A stretch of 64,000 nucleotides of DNA from Clostridia bacterium (GTDB taxonomy: Bacteria; Bacillota; Clostridia; Oscillospirales; CAG-382), in contig JAFRPL010000029.1 in the NCBI GenBank assembly GCA_017429165.1, positions 56,398 to 120,397 on the forward strand, given 5' to 3'. The first letter of the stretch is position 1, and each line of letters starts with the position of its first letter. The position numbers were made by a program, and so were the translations under genes. Of this stretch, positions 25,448-35,400 are shown piece after piece. The notes under the pieces were generated by a model. That model was not told the DNA's origin, made no database searches, and saw only the letters and a program-made list of their open reading frames with translations.

Positions 25448-27541
25448 ATGGAACACATACTGCGTTTTTCACACCCCGCGGGGGATTATAAAAACGGGCT
25501 GCCGATAGGCAACGGACGTATCGCCGCGATGATCTGCGGCGACGAAAAGAGCATCCGCGTCTCTCTCAACCACGAATGGCTATGGCGCGGGACCCACCGT
25601 TTCCGCGATTGCCGCAACGTCTCATCGCATCTGCCCGAGGTGCGTGAGGCGCTGTTTTCCGGCGATCTTCTTACCGGCACGCGGCTCGCGAACGATTATT
25701 TCGGTGGCACGCCCGGCGAAGGATACCGCATCGATCCCTACCAGCCCGCCGGCGATCTGATTTTCGCCGTCAAGGGCGGTGACCGTAAAAGGACGCTCGA
25801 CCTTTCTTCGGGCGAAGTGCGCGTTACGGCCGGCGATACCGAATTCCGCGCTTTTGCGAGCTTTGCGGACGGATTCATAGTCGCGCGTATCAGCGGAGAT
25901 GTCGAGCTCAGTCTCGGCCGCGCAGATGACGAAGAATGCGAACTCAAAACGGAAGGGCTGCGCCTTTGCGGCGTCTTCCGCGGCGGCGTGTCGTTCGAGG
26001 TGCGGGCAAAGACGTATCCCGCGGCGGAATACACCACGGTCCTTGTGGATATAGCCGTTTCCGCAAACGGAGGAACGCTGCTTCCGTTCCCGGCGGACGC
26101 GGATTACGACGCGCTTTTTGCCCGTCATCTGCCCGAATTCCGCAAGGCGCTGGGGAATGCGGAAATAGAGCTCGATACGCCTGAAAGCGGGCTCGACACG
26201 GACGAAAGATTAAAACGTTTCAAAGCCGGGGACGATCCCTCGTTACCGGTATTGTATTTTGAATACGGGCGTTATCTTCTGGCGTCAGGGTCGTCCGGCG
26301 AACTTCCGCTCAATCTGCAGGGGAAGTGGAGCGAGGATATAAGACCCGCTTGGGAATGCGATTATCACCTTAACGTGAACCTTCAAATGGCTTACTGGCC
26401 CGCCGCCGCGCTGGGGATGGGAAAGCAGGAAGACCCGCTGTTTACGTTCTGCGAACGCTGTGTCCCTTACGCCAGAGAAGCGGCGCGTAAGCTTTACGGC
26501 TGCCGCGGCGTATGTTTTCCGCTGCAGACCGATTCTTCCTGCCGTACGACTCCGGAAAGCACCGGCTGGTGCGTCTGGATCGGAGCCGCCGCGTGGCTGG
26601 CTTCGCATTTCACGCGGCGCTGGCGTTACGAAAAGGACGAAACGTTCTTAAAAAACAGGGCGTATCCGTTTTTGAAAGAAGTCGCCGCGTTTTACGAAGA
26701 TTATCTCGTGCTTCGCGAAGACGGGCTGTATCATATCGCGCCCTCGCAGTCGCCGGAAAACAAATTCGAAGGCACGGGCGACTATGCAGTATCGATATTA
26801 GTCGATTCCGCTATGGATATTGAACTCGCCGCCGAAACGCTGAGTACCTGTATAGAAATGGCGGAAAATCTCGGCGTAGACGACGCTCTGCGCAAAAAAT
26901 GGAGCGACATCCTCGCGCGACTTCCCGCGCTGACGACAGATTCAAAAGGGCGGCTCAACGAATTCGATAAAGAGCGCGTGGAGACCGAACCCGGGCACAG
27001 GCATCTGAGCCACCTGTACGGGTTGTATCCCGGCGAACTGTTCCCGCAGGGGCATCCTCTGCGCCGCGCCGCGGAAATATCGCTCGATTACCGTCTGTCG
27101 CACGGCGGCGCATATACCGGATGGAGCCGCGCGTGGACGGCGTGCATAATGGCGCGTCTCGGCCGCGCCGAAGACTGCTATAAACATCTCACCGCGCTGA
27201 TATGCGATTTCGCGACCGAAAGTCTGCTCGACCTGCACCCGCCGCGTATCTTTCAGATCGACGGCAATATGGGCGGCTGCGCCGCTGTCTGCGAAATGCT
27301 GCTTTCCGCCGAAGGCGGGACCGTGACTTTGCTCGGCGCGCTGCCTGAAGAATGGGGATCCGGATCGTTCCGCCATCTTAAAGCGCCCGGAACGCTCGAC
27401 GTTTCGTGCGTCTGGAGAGACGGGCGGGCGGAGACGATAGAACTGCGCGCGGAACAAGCCGGTACCTGGACGCTGCGCACCGGCGGCAAGGAATATGCGG
27501 TCGCCCTTTCGCAGGGCGAAACGAAAACGCTCGCAATTTGA
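25448..27541 (+). CDS. Glycoside hydrolase family 95-like protein
   Basis: A 697-residue cytoplasmic enzyme with no signal peptide. It follows the GH95 layout: an N-terminal beta-domain (PIGNGRIAAMICGDEKS near residue 18, YQPAGDLIF near residue 98), then an (alpha/alpha)6 barrel. Family motifs are CDYHLNVNLQMAYWPA near residue 303, the catalytic-region GRLNEF near residue 500, HRHLSHLYGLYPGE near residue 517, TGWSRAWTACIMARLG near residue 558 and FQIDGNMGG near residue 602. Characterised GH95 members are alpha-1,2-L-fucosidases or L-galactosidases. At 697 residues it is shorter than most, and the beta-domain is reduced, so specificity is uncertain. AGGAGG lies unusually far (14 bases) from the ATG, and no closer start exists because a stop codon lies 12 bases upstream. 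Confidence 0.87.
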   Translation: MEHILRFSHPAGDYKNGLPIGNGRIAAMICGDEKSIRVSLNHEWLWRGTHRFRDCRNVSSHLPEVREALFSGDLLTGTRLANDYFGGTPGEGYRIDPYQPAGDLIFAVKGGDRKRTLDLSSGEVRVTAGDTEFRAFASFADGFIVARISGDVELSLGRADDEECELKTEGLRLCGVFRGGVSFEVRAKTYPAAEYTTVLVDIAVSANGGTLLPFPADADYDALFARHLPEFRKALGNAEIELDTPESGLDTDERLKRFKAGDDPSLPVLYFEYGRYLLASGSSGELPLNLQGKWSEDIRPAWECDYHLNVNLQMAYWPAAALGMGKQEDPLFTFCERCVPYAREAARKLYGCRGVCFPLQTDSSCRTTPESTGWCVWIGAAAWLASHFTRRWRYEKDETFLKNRAYPFLKEVAAFYEDYLVLREDGLYHIAPSQSPENKFEGTGDYAVSILVDSAMDIELAAETLSTCIEMAENLGVDDALRKKWSDILARLPALTTDSKGRLNEFDKERVETEPGHRHLSHLYGLYPGELFPQGHPLRRAAEISLDYRLSHGGAYTGWSRAWTACIMARLGRAEDCYKHLTALICDFATESLLDLHPPRIFQIDGNMGGCAAVCEMLLSAEGGTVTLLGALPEEWGSGSFRHLKAPGTLDVSCVWRDGRAETIELRAEQAGTWTLRTGGKEYAVALSQGETKTLAI

Positions 27542-27567
27542 CGACTCATTGACGGAGAAACAGCAAA

Positions 27568-28149
27568 ATGGAAAAACGGCAAACGGTCTTTTTCGCCGAT
27601 CGCGCCGGGTGGCGCAAATGGCTGGAAGAGCATTTCCAAACAGAAAGCGAAATATGGTTTGTATTCCCGACCAAGGCGTCGGGCGAATGCGGCGTTTCGT
27701 ATAACGACGCGGTCGAAGAAGCGTTGTGCTTCGGCTGGATAGATGGGCAAGCCGGAACGCTGGACGAAACGCATCAACTTCGCCGCTTTACGCCCCGAAA
27801 GAAAGGCAGCTCTTATTCTCGACCGAATATCGAACGGCTCATACTGCTTGATTCGCTGGGAATGATACATCCCGCGGTGAGGGAGAAGGTCGCGGACATC
27901 ATAAGCGCACCGTTTGTCTTCCCGCAGGATATACTTGACGCAGTACGCAAAGACGATACGGCATGGAAACATTTTCTCGCTTTTTCCGAGCCGTACAAAA
28001 GGATACGCGTGGCTTATATAGACGCCGCGCGCAAACGGCCGGCAGAATTCAGGCGCAGGTTGGAAAACTTCATAGAAAAGACCGGGAAAAACAAACTGAT
28101 AACCGGATACGGCGGCGTCGACAAGTATTATGGGCGGACCGACGTTTAA
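27568..28149 (+). CDS. YdeI/OmpD-associated family protein
   Basis: A 193-residue protein. It shows FFADRAGWRKWLEEHF at the start, the SYNDAVEEALCFGWIDGQ signature near residue 49, and RRFTPRKKGSSYSRPNIER near residue 76, all typical of the YdeI/OmpD-associated (bacteriocin-protection-like) family. The biochemical function is unknown. It starts 26 bases after the GH95-like gene, preceded by GGAG, and may share its transcript. Confidence 0.85.
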   Translation: MEKRQTVFFADRAGWRKWLEEHFQTESEIWFVFPTKASGECGVSYNDAVEEALCFGWIDGQAGTLDETHQLRRFTPRKKGSSYSRPNIERLILLDSLGMIHPAVREKVADIISAPFVFPQDILDAVRKDDTAWKHFLAFSEPYKRIRVAYIDAARKRPAEFRRRLENFIEKTGKNKLITGYGGVDKYYGRTDV

Positions 28150-28210
28150 AGACAGCGCGTTCCGATTTGAGAAATGTTGCCGGGATCAATTACCGACAGG
28201 CGGAGAGTTT

Positions 28211-28954
28211 ATGGAAAAACGCTTTTCGCTGAACGCCAATCAACTAAAACTAATTGCCATTATCGCCATGACCATAGATCACCTCACATGGGTGCTGTTC
28301 CCGGGGACGCAGGCGATTTGGTATGTTTGCGCGCTGCATATCATCGGGCGGCTCACGGCGCCGATAATGTGGTTCTTTATAGCCGAAGGGTGCCATTACA
28401 CGCGCCATATGGGCAAATATATCGCCCAGCTGTTCGCGTTTGCGCTGATTTCGCATTTTGCTTACGATTTCGCCTTCGGAATACCGTTCCTTCCGCTTTC
28501 CACGGGCGTATTCAACCAGACGAGCGTGATGTGGTCGCTGGCGTGGGCGGCGGCGCTCGTGTTCATCTGCGGCAGGGAAGATGTCCCTCAGTGGTGCAGG
28601 ATACTTGCCGTCGTCGCGGTGTGTGTGATATCGTTCCCGTCCGACTGGTCGAGCATAGCCGTGATGTGCCCGTTCTTTCTGTATGCGCACCGCGGCAAAT
28701 TCAAACTGCAGGCCGCCGATATCGTTATATGGACGTTTATCTACGCGGCGATGTACTTTATCTTTTTGGATAAGCTTTACGGCGCGCTGCAGATGTTTAC
28801 CTTCCTTTCGATCCCGCTCCTTTCGCGTTATAACGGCGAACGCGGCGAATGGAAAGGCATGAAGTGGTTTTTCTACATCTATTATCCCGCGCACCTTATA
28901 ATCATTGGCGTTATCCGAATGGCGCTGCACGGCGATATCCCGATCATTTTCTGA
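28211..28954 (+). CDS. TraX-family membrane protein
   Basis: A 247-residue polytopic membrane protein with about eight hydrophobic segments. The start NANQLKLIAIIAMTIDHL and the following IGRLTAPIMWFFIAEGCHYT near residue 49 are the TraX family signature. F-plasmid TraX acetylates pilin; chromosomal Firmicutes homologues are acyltransferase-3-like proteins of unknown substrate. The ATG with GGCGGAG upstream was taken over an earlier in-frame ATG without a ribosome site. No conjugation genes are nearby, so this is the chromosomal type. Confidence 0.88.
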   Translation: MEKRFSLNANQLKLIAIIAMTIDHLTWVLFPGTQAIWYVCALHIIGRLTAPIMWFFIAEGCHYTRHMGKYIAQLFAFALISHFAYDFAFGIPFLPLSTGVFNQTSVMWSLAWAAALVFICGREDVPQWCRILAVVAVCVISFPSDWSSIAVMCPFFLYAHRGKFKLQAADIVIWTFIYAAMYFIFLDKLYGALQMFTFLSIPLLSRYNGERGEWKGMKWFFYIYYPAHLIIIGVIRMALHGDIPIIF

Positions 28955-28998
28955 AATGCGGACGCGCTGAAAATTAAAAGCCGGGGGTTATACCGCAT

Positions 28999-29523
28999 AT
29001 GATAATTCTTATAACCGGAGCATCGCACACCGGCAAGACGCTGCTCGCGCAGCGGCTGCTGGAAAAATACAAATACCCGTATCTTTCGGTCGACCATCTC
29101 AAAATGGGGCTCATCCGCAGCGGGAACACTCCGCTCATGCCCGAAGACGACGGCGAACTTACGGAATATCTGTGGCCGATAGTGCGCGAAATGATAAAGA
29201 CCGCCGTCGAAAACAGGCAGGACCTGATCGTAGAAGGCTGCTACGTCCCGTTCGGGTGGAGGAGCGATTTCGAGGAAAACTATCTTTCGTCCATCCGCTT
29301 TGTCTGCCTCGCTTTTTCGCGCGGGTTTATCGAAGAGCATTTTGCGGAGATAAAAGCGCACGCGTGCGATATCGAATCGCGGCTCGACGATTCGTACTGC
29401 ACGAAGCAGCAGCTTATCGCCGATAACGAAGCGGTCGCAAAAGGCTTTACCGCGGCGGGCGAGGAAGTAACGCTGATCGACAGCAACTACGGAACTGCGA
29501 TCGAAAGGATACTATGCGGATAG
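28999..29523 (+). CDS. P-loop kinase-like ATP-binding protein
   Basis: A 174-residue nucleotide-binding protein. Walker A is ITGASHTGKT at residues 5-14, followed by SVDHLKMGLIRS (a lid/substrate segment) and DLIVEGCYVPFGW near residue 75. The length and layout match small adenylate-kinase-like or zeta-toxin-like kinases, but the exact family is not certain. The substrate is unknown. It lies between the TraX-family gene and cytidine deaminase. Confidence 0.65.
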   Translation: MIILITGASHTGKTLLAQRLLEKYKYPYLSVDHLKMGLIRSGNTPLMPEDDGELTEYLWPIVREMIKTAVENRQDLIVEGCYVPFGWRSDFEENYLSSIRFVCLAFSRGFIEEHFAEIKAHACDIESRLDDSYCTKQQLIADNEAVAKGFTAAGEEVTLIDSNYGTAIERILCG

Positions 29524-29612
29524 TTCCCGGACTGTTCGCGCTGTATCCGCTTCGCCGATGCGGATCCTAAGTATCGTTCCGTGAGAAACGAAGACTATAT
29601 GAGGAGAAAGAA

Positions 29613-30026
29613 ATGAGAAAATACAAACTGAACTCCGTGGATCGCAGACTTATAGAAGCGTCGCTCGGCGTGCTCAAAGCGAATTTCGACGACGGCGTAT
29701 ACAACCACACCGTGGGATGTGCCCTGCTTTGCGGGAGCGGAAAGATCTATACGGGCGTGAACTGCGACGGCATACACGGCTCGTGCGCGGAATATATCAC
29801 GCTGGGGACGGCGATCTCGGCGTGCGAAAGGGAGTTTATATGCATAGTCGCGTCCAACGAGCTTGCTCCCAACGGAGTGGTGTCGCCCTGCGGCAACTGC
29901 CGGCAGATGTTTATGGAATACTGCCCCGATATAAAAGTCATACTCAACGACGACGAAGGTCGACTCATAAAAGTGCGCGCGCGCGACCTGCTCCCGTACG
30001 CGTGGAAACGCATAGAGGCGGATTAA
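29613..30026 (+). CDS. Cytidine deaminase-like protein
   Basis: A 137-residue zinc deaminase. The active-site motif is SCAEYITLGTA near residue 54, where Cys replaces His as first zinc ligand (standard in the tetrameric Cdd class) and Glu is the proton shuttle. SPCGNCRQMFMEY near residue 91 supplies the other two Cys ligands. Cdd converts cytidine or deoxycytidine to uridine forms. Some residues around the nucleoside pocket are not the usual FSNF/NGR set, so a cytidine or blasticidin-S-deaminase-like substrate is possible. GAGGAGA precedes the ATG. Confidence 0.85.
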   Translation: MRKYKLNSVDRRLIEASLGVLKANFDDGVYNHTVGCALLCGSGKIYTGVNCDGIHGSCAEYITLGTAISACEREFICIVASNELAPNGVVSPCGNCRQMFMEYCPDIKVILNDDEGRLIKVRARDLLPYAWKRIEAD

Positions 30027-30041
30027 AAAGGCAAAAAGATA

Positions 30042-30077
30042 CCGGCAAAGGCATAATACCTTTGCCGGCGTTTTTTT
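30042..30077 (+). terminator. Terminator of the deaminase gene
   Basis: CCGGCAAAGG hairpin with loop CATAATA, then CGTTTTTTT. The T tract runs into the stop codon of the convergent phosphatase gene. Confidence 0.9.
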
Positions 30078-30789
30078 AATATTTGTATTCGTTGCAGAAC
30101 TCCAGCGGCTGCCGGTCTGCGAACAGGTGCGAGGTGTCGGAAAGCGCAATGCACATAGGCGCGCACCACCCGTCCTTGTTGTTGGCAAAGCGTATGACCG
30201 TCACCGACGAATGGTTGAGATCGAACGTTGACCAGAACAGCACGGGCGGGATCCCCAGCAGATGCGAAAGCCACGTGGTGCCGAATCCCTGGTGGCAGAA
30301 CACCGCGACGTGCATATCGTTGGGCGAAACGACGCGGTAGCGCAGACCGTCGCGCTCGTAGCCCAGCTTTGCCATAAACGAATCCGATTCGCGCATTATG
30401 CGCTCGTAGCCTTCTTTGCATCGGACTTCGCAAAACGGCCACGCGGTGTACCATTTGTCGCCCAAAGCGAGTATTTCGGAAGTTTTGTAGCGGTCAGACT
30501 GTATGTGAAAAGTCCAGTTCATGGCGCCGTTGCGCGCGGGGTCGTGGAACGCGAACTCTTCCCACGCGGTGGCTTCGCTCGTCCATTCTTCGACCTGCGG
30601 AGTTATCTTCAACAGCTCGCAGGTGGGCTGCGCCGTCTGGCGCGCGCGGTTTAGCGGTGAAACGAATATCTTGTCCAGCCCGCTGTAAGCGAACCGGCGC
30701 GAAAGCGCCTCCGCCTGCCGCATCCCCTTGGGGGTCAGCTGGTCCGGACTGTAAATGGGGTCTCCGTGGCGCACGACGTATAAAAGCAT
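30076..30789 (-). CDS. Histidine phosphatase family protein
   Basis: A 237-residue phosphoglycerate-mutase-like phosphatase. The catalytic RHG is in LYVVRHGDPIY near residue 8, the second Arg in VSPLNRARQTA near residue 46, Glu in the WEEFAF region, and the second His in VAVFCHQGFGTTW near residue 174. The substrate is unknown (sugar phosphates, nucleotides or protein). The start is the ATG with GGCGGAG upstream. The longer frame extends over its own promoter and is rejected. Confidence 0.87.
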   Translation of the reverse strand: MLLYVVRHGDPIYSPDQLTPKGMRQAEALSRRFAYSGLDKIFVSPLNRARQTAQPTCELLKITPQVEEWTSEATAWEEFAFHDPARNGAMNWTFHIQSDRYKTSEILALGDKWYTAWPFCEVRCKEGYERIMRESDSFMAKLGYERDGLRYRVVSPNDMHVAVFCHQGFGTTWLSHLLGIPPVLFWSTFDLNHSSVTVIRFANNKDGWCAPMCIALSDTSHLFADRQPLEFCNEYKY

Positions 30790-30849
30790 TTTCTCCGCCT
30801 CTTTCCCGCCGGGCGAAAATAACGCCCGCGCGTCTTTTTGTGCGTATAG

Positions 30850-30878
30850 ATTATAGCACGTTTTTTTGTTTTCGGCAA
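30850..30878 (-). promoter_or_regulatory. Sigma-A promoter of the histidine phosphatase gene
   Basis: TTGCCG and TATAAT on the minus strand, 17-bp spacer. Confidence 0.65.
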
Positions 30879-30906
30879 CTGTTTTCGGCAAAAAATACGT
30901 TTATCC

Positions 30907-30935
30907 TTGCAAAAGGCGCGGATAGGTGGTAAAAT
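30907..30935 (+). promoter_or_regulatory. Sigma-A promoter of the unknown 465-residue protein
   Basis: TTGCAA and TAAAAT, 17-bp spacer. It overlaps the upstream in-frame ATG, which argues for the GTG start at 30964. Confidence 0.6.
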
Positions 30936-30963
30936 AGAATCAACGAAAGGCGGTGAACGCGCG

Positions 30964-32361
30964 GTGAAAGGGTTCGATATCGAACTGATATATCCTTCGG
31001 ATCTTTCAAGACCCGTTGAAAAAGGCAGGCATTTTGACGTCTGGGGCAGGATCATCCATACCGCGCCGCTTGCGAAAAACGCGGTATTGCGCGTGGAACT
31101 GCTTGATCGAAACGGCGGAACGCTCCGCTTTGCCGAGCAGCGCAAAAAGAACAGCCGCAGCGTTTTCGCGTTCCACCCCGCGCTTAAAGGCTACCCCGAC
31201 GAAATGGATCCCGGGCGCGAAAAGCTCGTGAAGTTCGGCTTCCCCGAGCTTATGGTAAAGGATATCGACCGCCCTTACGACTCTCTGCGCGACGCCACGT
31301 TAAAATGCTGGTATTCCGACGACTGTTTCAAGGCGCTCATCGTCAGCGGTACCGATAAAGCTCACGGCATGCCGTTCGACGACGGGATAGGTTATACCGA
31401 TGCGCACGGCAAGCCGTACGATGCTCTCGAAAGCGGCGAATACACTTTAAAAGTTACGCTCGCGTCGCGCGGGCGTACGCTTGCGCAAAAGGAATGGGGC
31501 ATACGCATAGGCGAGCGCGCGGAACAGATGATATTCCGTTTCAACCCCGTTTCTCACAAGAAGAGGATGCTCGAATGGTGCGCGGAACTGGGGTTCGACA
31601 CGGCGTGCGACACGCTGCCGGGGTATCTGGAACCCTACCTTGGCAAATGGCTCTACCATATGGGGCTCACGCAGATGTACAACGCGAGCGACCTTGCGTT
31701 CTACGAGGCGCAAAAAGTCCGCCTGTTCGTGTATCTTATGCAAAAAGACAGCACTTCGTATTCGTGCGAGCTGCCGTATCTGCAGACAAAGCTCCGCATA
31801 GGCGACGAAGACCGTTTTGAAGCGTACTGCTACGATACAGGCGAAGCCGAACTGCCGAAATCCGGGCAAAAGGGCGCCGTGCGCCGCTTTGAAAAAGGCG
31901 AATACCTTTACGTTTACCGGCTCGATACCGTCTCCGCCGCCGCGCGGGAGAATAATTACGGAATAAACGGCGCCGACGTGATCAGGTACCATACGCAAAA
32001 AGCCTCGCTCCGTCTGCCCGCGGGCGAACGTTTCGCCGTTTGCGGCGCGGTGCGGCCGTGGCAGCGCGATCCGGCGGGATTCAGGCAGAACGCCGACAAC
32101 AGCTATTCGTTCGCTGATTTCGTAACGTCGCTCGAATACGCCTTTGAATGCGAAGGCGAAGTTGTGAAAGAAACGCGGCTCCCCGGAATGGAACGCGCCG
32201 AAAACGGTGTTCCGATAGGTACGAGCGCGCTGGAGTTTTACAATATTTTCACCCCGCGCCCGCAATGGAAAGGCAAGACCGTGCGCGTGCGCGTGCAAGC
32301 CCGCGGCGAAGCGTGCGATACCGTAAACGCCGCTTGCAAATTTGAGATAAGGTTCGAATAA
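30964..32361 (+). CDS. Conserved-looking protein of unknown function, 465 residues
   Basis: I do not recognise this protein. The GTG start follows AAAGGCGG and lies downstream of the promoter. There is no signal peptide or membrane helix, and the protein is rich in aromatic and charged residues. The first 170 residues read like beta-sandwich strands (HFDVWGRIIHTAPLAKNAVLRVELLDR, GEYTLKVTLASRGRTLAQKEW). A middle helical block follows (HKKRMLEWCAELGFDTACDTLPGYL), then more strands to the end. It sits among carbohydrate-active genes and is transcribed alone, with a bidirectional terminator after it. A role in sugar metabolism is only a guess from the neighbourhood. Confidence 0.6.
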   Translation: MKGFDIELIYPSDLSRPVEKGRHFDVWGRIIHTAPLAKNAVLRVELLDRNGGTLRFAEQRKKNSRSVFAFHPALKGYPDEMDPGREKLVKFGFPELMVKDIDRPYDSLRDATLKCWYSDDCFKALIVSGTDKAHGMPFDDGIGYTDAHGKPYDALESGEYTLKVTLASRGRTLAQKEWGIRIGERAEQMIFRFNPVSHKKRMLEWCAELGFDTACDTLPGYLEPYLGKWLYHMGLTQMYNASDLAFYEAQKVRLFVYLMQKDSTSYSCELPYLQTKLRIGDEDRFEAYCYDTGEAELPKSGQKGAVRRFEKGEYLYVYRLDTVSAAARENNYGINGADVIRYHTQKASLRLPAGERFAVCGAVRPWQRDPAGFRQNADNSYSFADFVTSLEYAFECEGEVVKETRLPGMERAENGVPIGTSALEFYNIFTPRPQWKGKTVRVRVQARGEACDTVNAACKFEIRFE

Positions 32362-32364
32362 AAA

Positions 32365-32402
32365 AGCGGAAGCAGAAAAGATATCTGCTTCCGCTGTTCT
32401 TT
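32365..32402. terminator. Bidirectional terminator
   Basis: A 12-bp stem (AGCGGAAGCAGA and its complement) has a T-rich tail on both strands. It separates two convergent genes. Confidence 0.85.
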
Positions 32403-32408
32403 TGCCTT

Positions 32409-35400
32409 TCAGTAACTGTACAGCGCCGCGGTGTCTACCGCCTGGCCTTTGGAACCCTGGGAAGTTGCCCACGACTGGTCGGAGCCGTCGATATACTGTA
32501 TGACTATGCCCATCGCCTGGCCGCTTTGTGGCGTCGGCTTGTTTATGCCCAGCGCCTTCCACGGCATTTTTATAACGAAAACGCCATCGTTATAAGTGTA
32601 TTCGAACAGGTCTACCATTATCGCCGGCCCCGCGGTGCCGCCCTTTTCCCAGCCCTTTGCGGTGCGGTGGATCCAGAAACGCACGCCGTGGTCGTTATCG
32701 GTGGCGACAGACGCGGTCTCGCCGGTGGTCACCATCCAGACCTGCACCAGGTCGTCTTCGCCCGTCCACCACGTGCCGTTTTTGTGGTCGTCGGTGGCGT
32801 CGTGCGTGTTTATTATGACCCAGAACGCCTCGTCGTCGGCGTAATATGCAAATTCGGGTTTTGCTTTATTGTTGCCCAGCCTGAACGGGCGCAGCTGCGC
32901 GGACGCTGTATCCGCGGGCGGCGAAGAAAGCGTTATCACGCCTTCGTTGAACGTTTTGTCGTAGACCTTTGCGTCGGCAAGCGCGGACGTATCTTCTATC
33001 ACTTTGCCGTCGTCGGTCTTGACCTTGGGCTTCACGGCATCCTCTCCCACCCGGTCCAGAGCGGCGAAATCGCTGTAATATTCCGCGTAATCGCGCATTA
33101 TCAGCCGCATATAATACTGTTTTACGTTATCGTACGCGGCGGTGGGGAACTGGGTGAAATAGTGAGGGATGTCGAACACTATCACGCTGCCGGAATGCTT
33201 GGCTTCTATTCCCAGCGATTTCACCAGTTCGGAATATCTCTTGGGCGTGCCGGTCACCTCGAACACTTCGGCGTCGTGCCAGAATTCCGCGCCCGCGCGG
33301 CGGACCGCTTTCGCCCATTCGGCGCAGTATTCGTCGTACGAACCGTACGTGCCGCTGTCGACCCAAAGGGTAGAAAGACGCCCGAGGCAGTCCTGCGCGG
33401 CGACGATATCCACAATGGGCTTTTCGCCCTTGTTTTCGGCTCTTATGGCTTTGTAAAGGCTGTCGGCGCCGGTCTCGGGCCTGCCGCTGCGCCAGATGGC
33501 GGGGGCGATCATTATCTGCGCTTCGGGCACGAGCTCGCGTATGAGCTTTGACTGTCCGCCGTAGACCGTGCGCGCCGCTTCCACGCCGCCGTTCATATTG
33601 AGCCACTGGTCGCATTCTTCGTCCGAAAGGTAATATCCGCCGAACGAGGGGTGCGAGGAATACATTTCGGCGATATCCCTTATTATATATTCGGAATCGG
33701 CGACTATCTTTTTATATGTCTCTTTGTTCGCTATGGGCGAATTGAAATCGCTGTCGTGTATAGTGCCCAGCCAGACCTTCATACCCAGTTTGTCGGCTGC
33801 GTCGAGTATCGCGCCGCACACGTCGGGAACGCCGTAGTTCGAATTATATTTGTATCCCGCGCCGGTTATGTGTTTGCCGTTTATCAGCGTGGTCTTGGCG
33901 TTGTAATGGGTGGAATACTGCACTACCACGTATTCCATCCCGAGGTCTTTCATCGCCTTTAGCTGCAGGTACCACGAATACGCGTCGTTGCCGGCGGAAT
34001 AGAATCCGTTATCGCCGGCGGTGGAAAGCTGGAAGAATCCGCCGCGCACGAGCGGCAGCTGCGGCTGGCCGGAATACGCCGCCGCTTCAAGCAGAGTCGC
34101 CGCCTTGGGCGTGTTGAACCTGACCGTTATATACGTGCCTTTGGCGGTGTCGAAGAATATGTAATAGGTGGTCTTGCCGCCTTCGGAGCAAGGGTAGACT
34201 TTAACGTCGCCGGCGTCGTTTGCGCCGCAGACTACCGAAATATCGGTTATCTCCGCTTTTCCTTTGACGGTCAGCGCCGCGCCGCAGAGCGGTTCACGCT
34301 CGCCGACCATGATCTTGAGCGTGTTTTCGCCCGCTTTGGTGCTTACGCCCTCGGTGTAGGTGAGATCGGTGAGAAGCGTTGACTTTTCGCCGTTGAGCGA
34401 AGCGTCGTTGAACGACGCGACGTTGGAGTTGGAAAGCTGGTTCTTGCGGTCAATAAAGCCGTAATCGGGTTCGGCGACCGCCGAAGAACAGCCGTAAACG
34501 TATATTTCGTCCGTAAGGAACATCGTGGTGTGGAACGTGTATATGCGCACATAACGCGCGTCCACGGTATGGTTGCGGGTGACGAGATATTTATAGCTCG
34601 CGCCGCCGCGTTCGCTCACCGAAGTGCGCAGGAACGACTGGCCGAGATCCGTCCATTTTTCGCCGTCGGCGGAAACGCGCACTTCAACGCGCGTGGGCGG
34701 GTCGATCGACACCGCGTTGAACGCGCCGAACGAAACTTCCGAAACGTGTTTAACGCTTCCCAGATCCATATTTATGATCGTACCGGCTTTTCCGGTGCGT
34801 TCGTCTCTTTCGCTCGAAAGGCGCGAAGCCACAGCGTCCTTGTCCGCGTCAGCCGCGGTGACGCCGTCGGTAAGCTTTGTGCCGTCGTCCGGATACTGCA
34901 CGCGCTCCTTGCCTTCCCAGGTGTAGGAAGCGCCCCGCGAAAGCAGCTCGCGGCTGTGTTCGCGCGTGCCTTCCACGCGTATTTCGCTTATTTTAAGCTC
35001 TTTTTCGGGCGAAAACTTAAACACGAACATCACGGCTTTGGCGTATACCGAAAGTTCGGACGCGAGCACGCCGTTTTCGTATGTGCCGGTTTCGCCGGCA
35101 TAGAACGAAAAATTGTAGCCGTCGGTGGAATAGAACACCTTGCATTTTTCGTATGTATAGTCTTCAAGCGTTATTTCAAAGCGTTCGGTCTGCGCCATAA
35201 AGCCGAAATCGACCGATATCGCCGCGGTGGTGTTGTCCACGGCGAGTTTCTGAACGTTGCCGTTCCAGTCGTTGGCTTCTATATAATAGCCCTTGCCGTT
35301 TTTGTCGAGCGACGGGGAGAGCGTGACGAATCCCGCGACGTCGCCGTCGGTCAGCGCGGTCACGAATTTGTCTCCCTTTACAGACGCTCCGTATTCGTAA

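Noticed and set aside
28211..28954. Conjugative transfer gene (TraX) as sign of a mobile element
   Set aside because: Chromosomal TraX-family proteins are common; no relaxase, coupling or pilus genes in the window.
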